A stretch of 64,000 nt of DNA, taken from assembly GCA_016709845.1 (NCBI GenBank), contig JADJMA010000060.1, forward strand, positions 186,001-250,000, written 5' to 3'. The position numbers and the translations under genes are program-made. Source of the stretch: Flammeovirgaceae bacterium. GTDB lineage: Bacteria > Bacteroidota > Bacteroidia > Cytophagales > Cyclobacteriaceae. The notes under the pieces are model-generated. The model worked only from the letters and a program-made list of their open reading frames with translations, ran no database searches and was not told the origin of the DNA. Shown here one piece after another: positions 38,580 to 48,297 of this stretch (positions are counted from its first letter, which is position 1; every line of letters starts with the position of its first letter).

Positions 38580-38698
38580 ATTTCCTTATAGACACTTGTC
38601 CGTTGGCTTACCCCTATTCGTCATCAATTTTTTTAGGATCCAATAGTCCTTAAATTGTTATTCAGCAGTCTTTGACTATTGTCAGGCACTGATTTACC

Positions 38699-39628
38699 TT
38701 GCCACCCGTGAAAAAAGAATTATTCTTAGCCTACTTCAGTCTGGCTGGCATCTGTATCATCTGGGGCACTACCTTTTTGGTTATGCGTATAGGCGTTATG
38801 CATTTTCCACCCTTTCTCTTTGCTGCTATCAGGCAATTTAGTGCCGGTACGTTGTTATGCGGATTTATAATTTTGATTCGCAAAGAAAACTTTCCATCAC
38901 TAAACACGCTTCGCATTCAAGCCTTCCGAGGATTTCTCATGATCACCTGCGGTAACGGTTTGGTATCCTGGGCAGAGGTTTTTGTACCCAGCGGATTGGC
39001 TGCCATCATTTGTTCCACCATGCCCGTCATGGTTATCCTAATTAACCTCTCTATTAATCGCACCGAAATGCCTACCTGGATAATTGGTATTGGCGTAGCC
39101 ACAGGGTTGGCCGGAATTATTCTGGTGTTCAGCGAATTTCTAACTGACTTTGCAAATCCTAATTACCGGTTGGGTATCATTCTTATTTTCGTGGCAACCC
39201 TTACCTGGGCGGTGGGCAGTATTTTAACCAAGCGTACCAGCCATAATTCCAATCCATTTTTAAATGCCGGATTACAAATGTTCTTTGGTGGGCTCTTTTG
39301 CTTGCCCTTTAGCTTTGCCTTCGATGATCTTAGTCATGTTGCCTTTTCGTCTGAAGTAGTATTTGCCCTCGGGTATCTTATTGTTTTTGGTTCTATCACT
39401 GCCTATAGTATGTACGCCTATACACTAAGCAAACTACCCATTACTATCGCCTCGCTTTATAGTTATGTTAATCCTTTGGTTGCTGTTGTGTTAGGTTGGC
39501 TCGTATTGCAAGAAAAACTAAACCTTAAAATTGGCATTGCCTTCTTGATAACCGTTGCCGGGATCTATTTGGTTAACTATGGATATTATCACCAAAAGAA
39601 AAAACAATATCAATCGTTTAAAGCATGA
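38699..39628 (+). CDS. EamA/DMT-superfamily transporter
   Basis: About 306-309 residues with ten hydrophobic segments in two EamA repeats: IWGTTFLVMRIGVMHFPPFL and, in the second, WAVGSILTKRTSHNSNPFLN with VNPLVAVVLGWLVLQEKL near the end. The family exports metabolites. The likely start is GTG at 38708 (VKKELFLAYFS) rather than the TTG at 38699. It overlaps the glycosyltransferase gene by 4 bases (ATGA). Confidence 0.88.
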   Translation: MPPVKKELFLAYFSLAGICIIWGTTFLVMRIGVMHFPPFLFAAIRQFSAGTLLCGFIILIRKENFPSLNTLRIQAFRGFLMITCGNGLVSWAEVFVPSGLAAIICSTMPVMVILINLSINRTEMPTWIIGIGVATGLAGIILVFSEFLTDFANPNYRLGIILIFVATLTWAVGSILTKRTSHNSNPFLNAGLQMFFGGLFCLPFSFAFDDLSHVAFSSEVVFALGYLIVFGSITAYSMYAYTLSKLPITIASLYSYVNPLVAVVLGWLVLQEKLNLKIGIAFLITVAGIYLVNYGYYHQKKKQYQSFKA

Positions 39629-40539
39629 GCATGCCTCCAAAAATCGGTTTTCATAAAAGCGCGTATGCTCAAGGCAGAAATGAAAATGTATTCTCCATTC
39701 TCATTCCATCATGGAATAATCTGGATTATCTGAAGTGTTGCATACAGAGTATTAAAAAGAACTCGAGGTATCAGCATGAGATTATTGTGCATGTGAATGA
39801 AGGAAAAGATGGCACACTTGAATGGGTGCAGCACCAAGGGTTCAGCTACACGCACTCCAAAGAAAATGTGGGCGTTTGCTACGGATTCAATTCACCGGCT
39901 TCTTTAGCAACTACCGATTATCTGTTGCTTTCCGATGATGACTATTATTTTGCTCCCGATTGGGATTTCTATTTAGTAGAGGAAATAAAAAAACTGGATC
40001 ACATCTATTTCTGCTTAAGCGGAACGATGATTGAGCACAGTCCCACCCAATATTCAAGTATGATTGCTCCTCATAACTTTGGAAATACCGTGCATGAATT
40101 TAATGAAGAGAAGTTTCTAAAAGAATATAACTCCTTTCCCTTTGAGAATTGGAACGGAACCAATTGGTACCCCATGCTCCTCCACAAAACTATCTGGAAT
40201 TTAATAGGTGGTTTAAGTACAGAGTTTACACCGGGCATGGGCTCCGACCCGGACATGATGATGAAACTCTGGCATAGTGGTGTGCGCTATTATAAAGGAA
40301 TAAGTCAATCGAGAGTTTATCACTTTACCTCGCGAAGCACGGCCCGCGTAAAAAAGAATGATGGCAACAAACAGTTCCTGTTAAAGTGGGGCTTATCAAA
40401 ATCAACTTTCTTTGATATGTACCTACGACTCGGCCAACCGTTTATGGAATACACACCTGAACCCGATAAAGAGAAATTTAAAAATAAACTGCTACGCGAT
40501 TCACTAAAGCGCTTACTCACTGTTTGGAAGAAAGGCTAA
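39625..40539 (+). CDS. Family 2 glycosyltransferase
   Basis: 304 residues, GT-A fold. The N-terminal nucleotide-binding start is SILIPSWNNLDYLKCCIQSI, the DxD-like metal motif is LLLSDDDYYFAPDWDF, and an acceptor-region segment GMGSDPDMMMKLWHSG follows. No membrane segments are seen. It transfers a sugar for envelope or exopolysaccharide synthesis. Overlaps the preceding transporter by 4 bases; the convergent aminotransferase gene abuts it end to end. Confidence 0.9.
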   Translation: MSMPPKIGFHKSAYAQGRNENVFSILIPSWNNLDYLKCCIQSIKKNSRYQHEIIVHVNEGKDGTLEWVQHQGFSYTHSKENVGVCYGFNSPASLATTDYLLLSDDDYYFAPDWDFYLVEEIKKLDHIYFCLSGTMIEHSPTQYSSMIAPHNFGNTVHEFNEEKFLKEYNSFPFENWNGTNWYPMLLHKTIWNLIGGLSTEFTPGMGSDPDMMMKLWHSGVRYYKGISQSRVYHFTSRSTARVKKNDGNKQFLLKWGLSKSTFFDMYLRLGQPFMEYTPEPDKEKFKNKLLRDSLKRLLTVWKKG

Positions 40540-41690
40540 TCACCAGCCCTGCTTAACTACATCACAGATATAGGCGACATTATCCGTGGTCATTTTGGTG
40601 TGTAGGGGCAGTACAATATAATTTTCCTCGATCGCATCCATATTGGGCAAATCATTTCTTCGACCGCCAAAAATACTGTAGCGATCATTGCGATAATGCA
40701 CCTGGCTCGATTCAATTTTTTTGTCGCGAAGCGAACGCATAAAGTCAGCGCGATTCTTTTCAACCAGCGCGGTACATAACCAGGCTGCATGCGTGCGATC
40801 GGTTGCCTGCGTACCAATCAGTTTTATTCCGTTCGCACCTGCCAGTCCAACTTTATAGGCTTCAAAAGTTTTTGACGATGACTTAGAATATCATCAAATT
40901 CATGAAGTGATGCCAACCCCATAGCTGCACTAATATCTGTCATCTGGTACTTATACCCCACTTCCGTGATATCATTTTCCCATGTCCCTTTTTGCTTATT
41001 TGATCGATCAATGCCAAACCAACGAATGCGCTCAGCCATGGGAATCAGCGAATGATCTTGAATGGTTAACATGCCGCCATCCCCTGTAGTAATGTGTTTA
41101 ATTGCCTGAAAAGAATACATGGTGAACGGAGAGATCTCACCAATCTTCTTTCCTTTATAGGTAGCCCCGGGAGCATGGGCTGCATCTTCAATAACGGGGA
41201 TGTTATATTCTTTGGCAATAGCATGCAGTTCATCCATATCGCAGGGCAGCCCGCCATAATGAACGCACACAATCGCTTTTGTTTTTTCATTCATGAGCGC
41301 GCGAACATGAGGCACGCTAATGTTCAATGTTTCGGGATCAACATCTGCAAAGCGTACAATTACGCCCATATATAAAAACGGAATGTTTGTAGCCGTACAG
41401 GTGAATACGGGTACAATTACCTGATCGCCTGGTTTAAGGCCGGCCAGAATATACGCCAGGTGCAAAGCATCAGTACCTGAACCAACCGCAATAGAAGTGC
41501 CTGCCCCGGCAAACCGCTGGGTAAACTCTTTTTCAAATTGTGCCACCTTCGGCCCCTGACCAATCCATCGCGAATGCAATACCTCCGTAACCCCTTCAAT
41601 AGCCCGTTCCGGAACATGGGGATGAAACAATACGATGCCTTCGGATTCATGCATCACTGGCATTTCATTCATAGGTTTTTCGTGGTGCAT
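40540..41690 (-). CDS. DegT/DnrJ/EryC1/StrS sugar aminotransferase, one frame break
   Basis: PLP enzyme that aminates keto-sugars. Motifs: AVGSGTDALHLAYILAGLKP, VIEDAAHAPGATYKGKKIG and the PLP lysine in YSFQAIKHITTGDGGM. The frame breaks near the run at 40864-40867; one added base gives HRQKLFEAYKVGLAGANG and continues to NVAYICDVVKQGW at 40540, about 383 residues. The last base meets the stop of the convergent glycosyltransferase. Likely part of surface-sugar synthesis. Confidence 0.9.
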
Positions 41691-41743
41691 GGAATAGCGT
41701 TGGTTGATTATTTTAAGTGACTGCCAAATTTAGTGCAAAAAAA

Positions 41744-41765
41744 GAAAGCTCCACAAGGAGCTTTC
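41744..41765 (-). terminator. Terminator after the peroxiredoxin gene
   Basis: GAAAGCTCC and GGAGCTTTC form a 9-bp stem with loop ACAA. On the minus strand it is followed by TTTTTTT (A run at 41737-41743). It separates the peroxiredoxin from the aminotransferase. Confidence 0.9.
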
Positions 41766-41788
41766 GATGATCATAAAACCAAAAATTA

Positions 41789-42424
41789 CTAAATGTTTGG
41801 TTGAGGCGTAGTTCTTAGGTACGGCTTTATTTTAGTATATCCTTTTGGAAATTTGGCTGCAATATCCTCGTCCTTAACGGTCGTACTAATAATTACATCT
41901 TCACCCTGTTGCCAATTGGCCGGGGTAGCTACGCTAAAGCCAGCGCTTAATTGAAGACTGTCTATCACTCGCAGTATTTCATCAAAATTACGTCCTGTGG
42001 ATGCTGGATAGGTAATAGTTAGTTTCACTTTTTTATCAGGGCCAATCACAAACACCGACCGAACCGTAAACTTATCGCTTACCGCGGGATGGATCATATC
42101 ATATAGATTAGATACTTTGAAGTCGAGGTCGGCAATGATTGGAAAATTAACCTGCGTTTTTTGAGTTTCATTTATGTCGCCTATCCATTCACGATGGGAA
42201 GCCGCGGAATCCGTACTTAACGCCACCACTTTTACATTGCGCTTATCGAATTCTGATCTGAGTTTTGCCACCGCGCCTAACTCGGTAGTACATACCGGAG
42301 TAAAATCGGCAGGGTGTGAAAATAAAACACCCCAGCTATTACCCAACCATTCGTGAAATTTAATTGAGCCCTCTGAAGTTTCGGCTGTAAAATCCGGGGC
42401 AATATCTCCTAATCTTAATGTCAT
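41789..42424 (-). CDS. 1-Cys peroxiredoxin (Prx6 type)
   Basis: 211 residues. The active site HPADFTPVCTTELGAV has peroxidatic C45 and T42 of the PxxxTxxC motif. The long C terminus (TYPASTGRNFDEILRVIDSL, then PKGYTKIKPYLR) marks the Prx6 branch. No second resolving Cys is seen, so it is 1-Cys. It reduces H2O2 or alkyl peroxides. The terminator is directly downstream. Confidence 0.95.
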   Translation of the reverse strand: MTLRLGDIAPDFTAETSEGSIKFHEWLGNSWGVLFSHPADFTPVCTTELGAVAKLRSEFDKRNVKVVALSTDSAASHREWIGDINETQKTQVNFPIIADLDFKVSNLYDMIHPAVSDKFTVRSVFVIGPDKKVKLTITYPASTGRNFDEILRVIDSLQLSAGFSVATPANWQQGEDVIISTTVKDEDIAAKFPKGYTKIKPYLRTTPQPNI

Positions 42425-42528
42425 AATTTTTTTGTTTAATTATAAAGAACAAAGATAATAAGACTACAGGGTTACGGTACTAATATTAAAAATTATTCCC
42501 GCTTAGTATTCTCTCGCGTTTTACAATT

Positions 42529-42805
42529 TTAGCCAACGTGCTCCACAAGTATTCTGAGTGTTTCATCGTGAACATCTAAAAAACTATCCCTTATTCCGCA
42601 GGTTCTTAGGCAAATAATACCCCCCTTGCCTTTTTTGCTGTGTAGTATTTTGGCGTTTCTAAGTTCCAATAAAATTGCGTCCAAAATTTTGGGGTGATGT
42701 GCTGTTTATCCGCAATTTCCTAAATACGGACAGGGCCTTGTGATAGCGCTCCGTGAGATAAATGAGCGCATGTATCCCGTATTTACATTTCTTTGATAGC
42801 TTAAT
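42529..42805 (-). pseudogene. Remnant of an Rrf2-family regulator
   Basis: Minus-strand translation shows IKLSKKCKYGIHALIYLTER, then after a one-base shift EIADKQHITPKILDAILLEL and RNAKILHSKKGKGG, the winged helix-turn-helix of an Rrf2 regulator. It then loses the conserved GYYL continuation (present in another frame as GGYYLPKNL) and stops at 42529. Total about 92 codons against 140-150 normally. It has ATT where the start codon is expected. It may be real decay or several base errors. Confidence 0.6.
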
Positions 42806-42819
42806 GTGTTTCCATGATA

Positions 42820-42827
42820 TACTTTTG
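42820..42827 (+). promoter_or_regulatory. -7 promoter box before tRNA-Thr
   Basis: TACTTTTG matches TAnnTTTG and lies 36 bases upstream of the tRNA. A TTTG at 42792-42795 is 24 bases further upstream, slightly beyond the usual -33 spacing. Confidence 0.5.
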
Positions 42828-42862
42828 TCAGGATTTTGTTATAGAAAAGCACCCTTTAACAG

Positions 42863-42934
42863 GCCGAGGTAGCTCAGGGGTAGAGCAGCTGATTCGTAAT
42901 CAGCAGGTCGTGGGTTCAAATCCCATTCTCGGCT
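42863..42934 (+). tRNA. tRNA-Thr (anticodon CGT)
   Basis: 72 bases fold as a complete cloverleaf: acceptor GCCGAGG/TCTCGGC, D arm GCTC/GAGC, anticodon stem GCTGA/TCAGC with loop TTCGTAA (anticodon CGT), T arm GTGGG/CCCAT with TTCAAAT. The discriminator is T and no CCA is encoded. Confidence 0.95.
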
Positions 42935-42973
42935 CAAGCATACATTATTAATCTATCTTAAAACAAATTCGAT

Positions 42974-43420
42974 TTGATTATTTCCAAACCGCAAACAAGT
43001 ACGCTCGCTTCATTCGCGCTCTTTTTAAGCATCACTATCGTGGTAACCATAATGAATATACTATCCATTTCGCGAGCCGGTGCCTGGTATAACTATCTCA
43101 TCCTCGCGCTACTTATCCCCATGGGAGCTTTTGTTGCCTACAAGATATTTATCCGCTACAAAGTGATTCGGGCCGGCAATAATGAAATAGAAATTGTTTA
43201 CCCCGTGCTCAAACGCAAAGAGAGCCATCCACTCCGTACCATTTTAGCCTGGCGCGAGAATGCAATCAAAACGGGTAAGAACTCTACCTACAAAGAGCTT
43301 GAGATTCTTTTTGAGAATAAGCAAAGAATGAGCATTGGCCAAAAAGAACATACCGAATACACCCGCCTTGTTCAGTATTTTCAGCATAAACTTCCCAAAA
43401 AAAAGACACCCTCGGCATAG
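42974..43420 (+). CDS. Membrane protein with PH-like cytosolic domain, unknown function
   Basis: About 148 residues from a TTG start. Two membrane helices (ASFALFLSITIVVTIMNILS and WYNYLILALLIPMGAFVAYK) are followed by a beta-rich segment EIEIVYPVLKRKESHPLRTI and TGKNSTYKELEILFENKQRM typical of bacterial PH-like domains. It lies between tRNA genes. The start codon is not certain; no ATG lies before the first membrane helix. Confidence 0.65.
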   Translation: MIISKPQTSTLASFALFLSITIVVTIMNILSISRAGAWYNYLILALLIPMGAFVAYKIFIRYKVIRAGNNEIEIVYPVLKRKESHPLRTILAWRENAIKTGKNSTYKELEILFENKQRMSIGQKEHTEYTRLVQYFQHKLPKKKTPSA

Positions 43421-43452
43421 CTCAATACATTGGTAAAGTTTCAAATCCTTTT

Positions 43453-43460
43453 TACTTTTG
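43453..43460 (+). promoter_or_regulatory. -7 promoter box before the tRNA-Leu pair
   Basis: TACTTTTG matches TAnnTTTG. TTGG at 43433-43436 lies 16 bases upstream as a weak -33 element. The first tRNA starts 46 bases after the box. Confidence 0.5.
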
Positions 43461-43506
43461 CGCCCCTGCCCGGGGAATCTCTGGCAGCCCTTAATAAATG
43501 TTCTTT

Positions 43507-43591
43507 GCCCAGGTGGTGAAATTGGTAGACACGCTACTTTGAGGGGGTAGTGCCGCAAGGTGTGCTGGTTCGAATCCAGTTCTGGGCACCA
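43507..43591 (+). tRNA. tRNA-Leu (anticodon GAG)
   Basis: Class II cloverleaf: acceptor GCCCAGG/TCTGGGC, anticodon stem CTACT/GGTAG, loop TTGAGGG (anticodon GAG), long variable arm, T loop TTCGAAT, discriminator A and encoded CCA (43589-43591). Confidence 0.95.
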
Positions 43592-43601
43592 TTTTTTTTA
43601 A

Positions 43602-43683
43602 GCCGAAGTGGTGAAATTGGTAGACACGCACGTTTCAGGGGCGTGTGGCGCAAGCTATGCGGGTTCGAGTCCCGCCTTCGGCA
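43602..43683 (+). tRNA. tRNA-Leu (anticodon CAG)
   Basis: Acceptor GCCGAAG/CTTCGGC, anticodon stem CACGT/GCGTG, loop TTCAGGG (anticodon CAG), long variable arm and T loop TTCGAGT. CCA is not encoded. It starts 10 bases after the first tRNA-Leu and shares much of its sequence. Confidence 0.95.
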
Positions 43684-43760
43684 CACTTACTTTTTCCTTA
43701 CGGATGATCCAGCCCCCAGTGGAATCGGAATATAGTTTGTAAATTTTTTTGAATTTGCGG

Positions 43761-43886
43761 CTAAACCAAAGCTCTTTTAATCTTCCAGGCATGTGTTTCT
43801 GGCTTGGCATGATCATGCAACTTCATTACGCTATAGAAGAAAATTGTAAAAAAAGTCATTACGGCTAAAAGGCAAAATTGTATCAT
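43761..43886 (-). CDS. Small membrane protein (41 residues)
   Basis: ATG at 43884-43886 reads MIQFCLLAVMTFFTIFFYSV, a single membrane helix, then MKLHDHAKPETHAWKIKRAL and a stop at 43761. The hydrophobic helix followed by a charged tail is typical of real small membrane proteins. It fills a gap otherwise without a gene. No family is recognised. Confidence 0.5.
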   Translation of the reverse strand: MIQFCLLAVMTFFTIFFYSVMKLHDHAKPETHAWKIKRALV

Positions 43887-44096
43887 AGTGGTTGTTGTTT
43901 TACTTGAGGTAAAAGTGACCAATGCGGGTAAACCAATATCATCAAAGAACTTGTACCTGTCACGGAGGTAATTTTCAGGTGCATTTTGTCATTCTTCCAG
44001 CCATTATCATTCAAAAAAAATATATTTCCGACCAAACATCTGCCTATTCCGTTCGTTTAACTTCTATCTTGGTATAATTTTTATAAATCATCTCCT

Positions 44097-45722
44097 ATGG
44101 TGAAGCAACTAATAAGTGTAATATTTTTCCTGATCACCACATTTTCAGCGTTTTCGCAAACCTCTTTTAATCACCCCATACCCAAAAATTGGTTTTTGCT
44201 CGATCCCGAACAGGACAGTGTACAGGGCGTAAGTGCCGAACGCGCCTACGAAACCGTATTAAAAGGCCAGCCTTCGCGCACCGTGATTGTGGCGGTTATT
44301 GATTCGGGTGTGGATATAGATCACGAAGATTTAAAAAGTGTGATCTGGATCAATGAGGATGAAATTGCAGATAATGGTATTGACGATGATAAAAATGGGT
44401 ATATCGATGATGTGCATGGATGGAATTTTATTGGTGGCAAAAATGGAAATGTAGATGCCGATACCTACGAATTAACCCGGGAATACATCCGGCTTAAAGC
44501 CAAGTATGAAAATGTTGAGAATGACAAAGTAGGTAAAAAACAAAAAGCTGAATATGAAATCTATAAGCAGGTTAAAGACAAATACGAAAAATTAAAAGCA
44601 AAGAATGAACAACAATATAAATTGTATTCGAACATTTATAACAACATAGTTCAAAGCATCGATACGTTAAAGGTTCTCCTCCATGTCGATACGCTTACTG
44701 CCGAGGCTGTAAAAGGTTTTGAAACCAACGACCCCAGCCTGCTTTTTGCTAAAGGGTTTCTTCTTAATATGTTTAAAAACATGAATGAAGACGAGAGTCT
44801 TGACGATTATGTATCTCAATTAAAAGAGGCGGTAGACTATTACGAAGTGATTGTAAAATATGGATACAACGAATCGTTTGATTCGCGCCAGATTGTTGGC
44901 GATGACATAAACAACATGAACCAAAAGGACTATGGAAATAATGATGTTAAAGGTCCTGACCCTACGCATGGCACACATGTATCGGGTATTATTGCAGCCG
45001 ATCGCAAAAACGATTTAGGCATCAAAGGCATTGCTGATAATGTAAAAATAATGGTTGTGCGTGCCGTGCCAAACGGAGATGAACGCGACAAGGATGTAGC
45101 CAATGCAATTTTTTATGCCGTGGATAATGGCGCACAAATTATCAATATGAGTTTTGGTAAAAAGTTTTCACCCAATAAAGATATCGTGGATAAAGCTGTT
45201 CGGCATGCCGAGCAAAAAGGTGTGTTGTTAATTCATGCAGCCGGCAACGATGCCGAAGATATTGATACGGAAAAGAATTTTCCAACGCGCATTTATGCGG
45301 ATGGTAAAGAAGCAAAAAATTGGATGGAGGTGGGTGCATCCGCCTGGGGCCGGGATGAAGATTTCGTTGGCAGTTTCTCAAACTATGGCAAAAAGTCTGT
45401 GTCGCTCTTTGCCCCTGGGGTAGACATCTACTCTACCGTGCCCGATAATAAATACAAAGAAGAAAGTGGCACCAGCATGGCCAGTCCCTCAACCGTGGGT
45501 GTTGCGGCTATGCTCATGTCTTACTTCCCTGAGTTTACGGCTGTAGAGATCAAGGATATATTAATGAAATCATCACGCAAGTTTGATAATCTCACGGTTC
45601 AAAAGCCCGGTGGAGGGAAAATCAACTTTAGTCAACTCAGCATTTCGGGCGGTCTGGTAAATTCGTATGAGGCTGTTAAAATGGCTCAGGAAATCAAACA
45701 GCAAAAAGTCATTAAAAAATAA
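44097..45722 (+). CDS. Secreted subtilisin-like S8 serine protease
   Basis: 541 residues. The signal peptide ends near SAFSQ. The catalytic triad is Asp69 (VIDSGVDIDH), His291 (HGTHVSG) and Ser460 (GTSMASP), with oxyanion Asn384 (AAGND). Between Asp and His there is a long charged, helical insertion (about 120-285, lysine- and glutamate-rich), not in classic subtilisins but seen in a Bacteroidota S8 subgroup. No C-terminal sorting domain is visible. Monocistronic, with no inhibitor propeptide recognised. Confidence 0.93.
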   Translation: MVKQLISVIFFLITTFSAFSQTSFNHPIPKNWFLLDPEQDSVQGVSAERAYETVLKGQPSRTVIVAVIDSGVDIDHEDLKSVIWINEDEIADNGIDDDKNGYIDDVHGWNFIGGKNGNVDADTYELTREYIRLKAKYENVENDKVGKKQKAEYEIYKQVKDKYEKLKAKNEQQYKLYSNIYNNIVQSIDTLKVLLHVDTLTAEAVKGFETNDPSLLFAKGFLLNMFKNMNEDESLDDYVSQLKEAVDYYEVIVKYGYNESFDSRQIVGDDINNMNQKDYGNNDVKGPDPTHGTHVSGIIAADRKNDLGIKGIADNVKIMVVRAVPNGDERDKDVANAIFYAVDNGAQIINMSFGKKFSPNKDIVDKAVRHAEQKGVLLIHAAGNDAEDIDTEKNFPTRIYADGKEAKNWMEVGASAWGRDEDFVGSFSNYGKKSVSLFAPGVDIYSTVPDNKYKEESGTSMASPSTVGVAAMLMSYFPEFTAVEIKDILMKSSRKFDNLTVQKPGGGKINFSQLSISGGLVNSYEAVKMAQEIKQQKVIKK

Positions 45723-45879
45723 AACAGGTTTCATTCGCTAACCCCCGCGCATCACCAACAAGCCGAGGTAGGCATGGTTGCTCTTTCTAGAAAAAAAATT
45801 TACCACTAATAAAAAACGTACGTGTGAACTCCCTTCTTATTCTCAATTTTCAATTTGATTAGAATGTAAATTTTTTGAA

Positions 45880-46284
45880 ATGAAGAAGACTTATACCGAT
45901 GCGGGATTATTGATATTAAGAATAGGGGCAGGCCTGTTTATGGCTTTTGGCCATGGATTGGGTAAAATGCCACCCTCTGAAGGCCTTATCAAGGGTGCTG
46001 GAGAAATGGGTTTTCCATTACCTGCATTATTCGCATGGGGAGCCGGTATATCTGAATTTTTTGGGGGATTGTTAATTGCTTTGGGACTTTTTACAAGGCC
46101 GGCCGCTTTCTTTTGGGTGTGCACCATGGGAACCGCAGCATTCATAAACCATGCGGAAGATCCTTTTGGGACTAAGGAAAAAGCACTGCTCTATCTTACC
46201 ATTGGAATATGCCTGGCACTAACGGGTGGAGGAAAATACTCCTTGAGCAGAATATTATTTAAAAGTGATAATACACTGCTTTAA
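45880..46284 (+). CDS. DoxX-family membrane protein
   Basis: 134 residues with four membrane helices. The DoxX pattern is GLLILRIGAGLFMAFGHGLG, ALFAWGAGISEFFGGLLIAL and LGLFTRPAAFFWVCTMGTAA. The family is linked to redox balance and, in some species, sulfur or oxidative stress. Standalone gene. Confidence 0.9.
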   Translation: MKKTYTDAGLLILRIGAGLFMAFGHGLGKMPPSEGLIKGAGEMGFPLPALFAWGAGISEFFGGLLIALGLFTRPAAFFWVCTMGTAAFINHAEDPFGTKEKALLYLTIGICLALTGGGKYSLSRILFKSDNTLL

Positions 46285-46353
46285 AGCTGATTAGTGATTT
46301 AACAAAGAGGCTCGATGGAATCCTCGAAAGAATTCATCTCTTGTCAGGAATTA

Positions 46354-48204
46354 TTATCTAATCCAATGGGTTGATCTTCGGTAAATCTTTCTTAACCCTC
46401 TACTCAGTGACAAATCAGGGTGCAGTTCCTCGTGATCTTCTTCTTTTTGCTTATAGATGGAAAGAATATTCTGTATGGAAACAATTCCCGTTATTACTCC
46501 TCCCTTGTTGGGGGAAGTAACAGGCAGAACCTCTGACTTTGATTGCGCCAGTTTTTCAACCGCATTGCGTAAGCTGCTGTCCGAGCTTACTACCGGAGGC
46601 ATGGGCTCGAGCAGGCTTTCCATAGAAGCATCTGATTGAAGAGATTGGGAGAATAGTTTTGTCGTATGAATAATTCCTCTCACCACATCATTTTTATCAA
46701 CTACGACCAGGTACTTGATTTGATCGGTAGATTTTGACCTATTGATCGCCTCCTGAATACTTATACTAATATCAACAATCAAAAGGTTTTTCTCCATCAC
46801 CTCCTTTACAATCACATTTTCTAACAAATCCGGCTCATAGGAATCTGGTGTTTTAATTCCCCTGCGCGCAATCTTTTCAGTCATGATGGTATTCTTCATC
46901 ATCAGATAAGACACAATATAAGATGCACCACAGGTTGCTAATAAAGGTAATAGTGCATTTACCTGAGACGTAGTCTCCAAGGCAAACACAATAGAAGTAA
47001 GAAAAGCTCTGGAAGCACCAGCAAACATTGCTGACATGCCTACCAAGGCTGAAAGTGGAATTGATATTTCAGAATGTGGAAAGAGTTCCAAAACCAATGA
47101 GCCCAATAACGCACCAGCCGCTCCCCCAATGGTTAATAACGGGGCCAACGTTCCTCCTGAAGTACCACTCCCCAATGCAATAGCCCAGGAAACGAATTTC
47201 ATAGTACATATAGAAAGGAGCATGCTTATGGGCAGGCTACCCGCGAGTATGTCTGTGATGTTATTATAACCAACGCCCAAAGTTCGTGGAAAAAAATAGC
47301 CAACAATTCCCACTACCAAACCTCCCAGGGCTGGCCACCACATCCAATGAATGGGTAGCTTTTCAAACAAGTCTTCAATAAGGTAAACAATTTTAGTTGT
47401 GAGAACTGAAAACAAACCCATAACAATACCCATGATGCTATAAATAGCAAGCGCAGTGTTAGTTGGATATTCAATAACAACAGAGGTTAGAAATACAGGC
47501 TCTGACTCGAAAAGAAAATGATGACCGGCAGCACCCGTAATACAAGCCATAGCAACGGGAATAATAGAGCGTGGCGAAAATTCAAACAAGAGTAATTCAA
47601 TAGCAAGAAAAATTGCTGCTATCGGGCTTCCAAAAATTGCTGCCATACCAGCCGTGGCCCCAGCCGCAAGTAACACCTTTCGTTCATAATGTGTAATCTT
47701 GATTAACTGACCCAGCGTTGATCCCAACGCACCACCCGTTGCAATGATTGGTCCCTCCGCACCAAAGGGGCCACCCGTACCAATTGCTATTGCCGATGAT
47801 ATAGGCTTAAGATAAGTGATTGTAGGTTTGATCTTGCTCTTATTCGTTAGGATTTTCTCCATCGCTTCTGGAATTCCATGACCTCGAATTGCAGCCGATC
47901 CATAGTATGCCATTAACCCAACAATAAGGCCCCCAACAACAGGAATCACTATTACCCATACGCCCAATGTATTGGATGAAGGACTTGTATTTGAGGCAGA
48001 GAAATGACCAAAAAAAGACACATTGGTAATGACGGAAATAAGCAAGACAAGGAATTTTGCAATGAGGCTTGTACAAGCTGCAATCAACACAGCCAGAAGC
48101 GACATAATAATAAGTCGCTTCTTGACGGTATTATCCTGTTGTTTTAAAATTTTTGTTTCGGAGATTGAACGAAGTGTTGGTGAGATGGGAATCCTACCTT
48201 TCAT
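46354..48204 (-). CDS. ClC-family chloride channel/transporter with CBS domains
   Basis: About 616 residues. The ClC core has GHGIPEAM, GPFGAEGPI (the gating glutamate of GREGP is kept) and GSPIAAIFLAIE, plus GGTSGGTLAPLLTIGG near the second ion-binding region. The C-terminal CBS pair is at roughly 470-600 (KEVMEKNLLIVDISISI, then KGGVITGIVSIQNILSIY). The start ATG at 48202-48204 (MKGRIPISPTLRS) is preferred over an upstream TTG. It lies downstream of the hemerythrin gene; whether it belongs to that operon is unclear (93-base gap). Confidence 0.9.
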   Translation of the reverse strand: MKGRIPISPTLRSISETKILKQQDNTVKKRLIIMSLLAVLIAACTSLIAKFLVLLISVITNVSFFGHFSASNTSPSSNTLGVWVIVIPVVGGLIVGLMAYYGSAAIRGHGIPEAMEKILTNKSKIKPTITYLKPISSAIAIGTGGPFGAEGPIIATGGALGSTLGQLIKITHYERKVLLAAGATAGMAAIFGSPIAAIFLAIELLLFEFSPRSIIPVAMACITGAAGHHFLFESEPVFLTSVVIEYPTNTALAIYSIMGIVMGLFSVLTTKIVYLIEDLFEKLPIHWMWWPALGGLVVGIVGYFFPRTLGVGYNNITDILAGSLPISMLLSICTMKFVSWAIALGSGTSGGTLAPLLTIGGAAGALLGSLVLELFPHSEISIPLSALVGMSAMFAGASRAFLTSIVFALETTSQVNALLPLLATCGASYIVSYLMMKNTIMTEKIARRGIKTPDSYEPDLLENVIVKEVMEKNLLIVDISISIQEAINRSKSTDQIKYLVVVDKNDVVRGIIHTTKLFSQSLQSDASMESLLEPMPPVVSSDSSLRNAVEKLAQSKSEVLPVTSPNKGGVITGIVSIQNILSIYKQKEEDHEELHPDLSLSRGLRKIYRRSTHWIR

Positions 48205-48297
48205 GTTTGGACTGAAATTTGAAAAAACAAATATAAACGGATCAGCCCATGTTTTAAAATTCAATGGATCTGTAAATCACTCTACTCTCACAGACAA

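Noticed and set aside
43550..43735. A 61-codon frame across the tRNA-Leu genes
   Set aside because: It is formed by the tRNA sequences themselves, which fold as complete cloverleaves.
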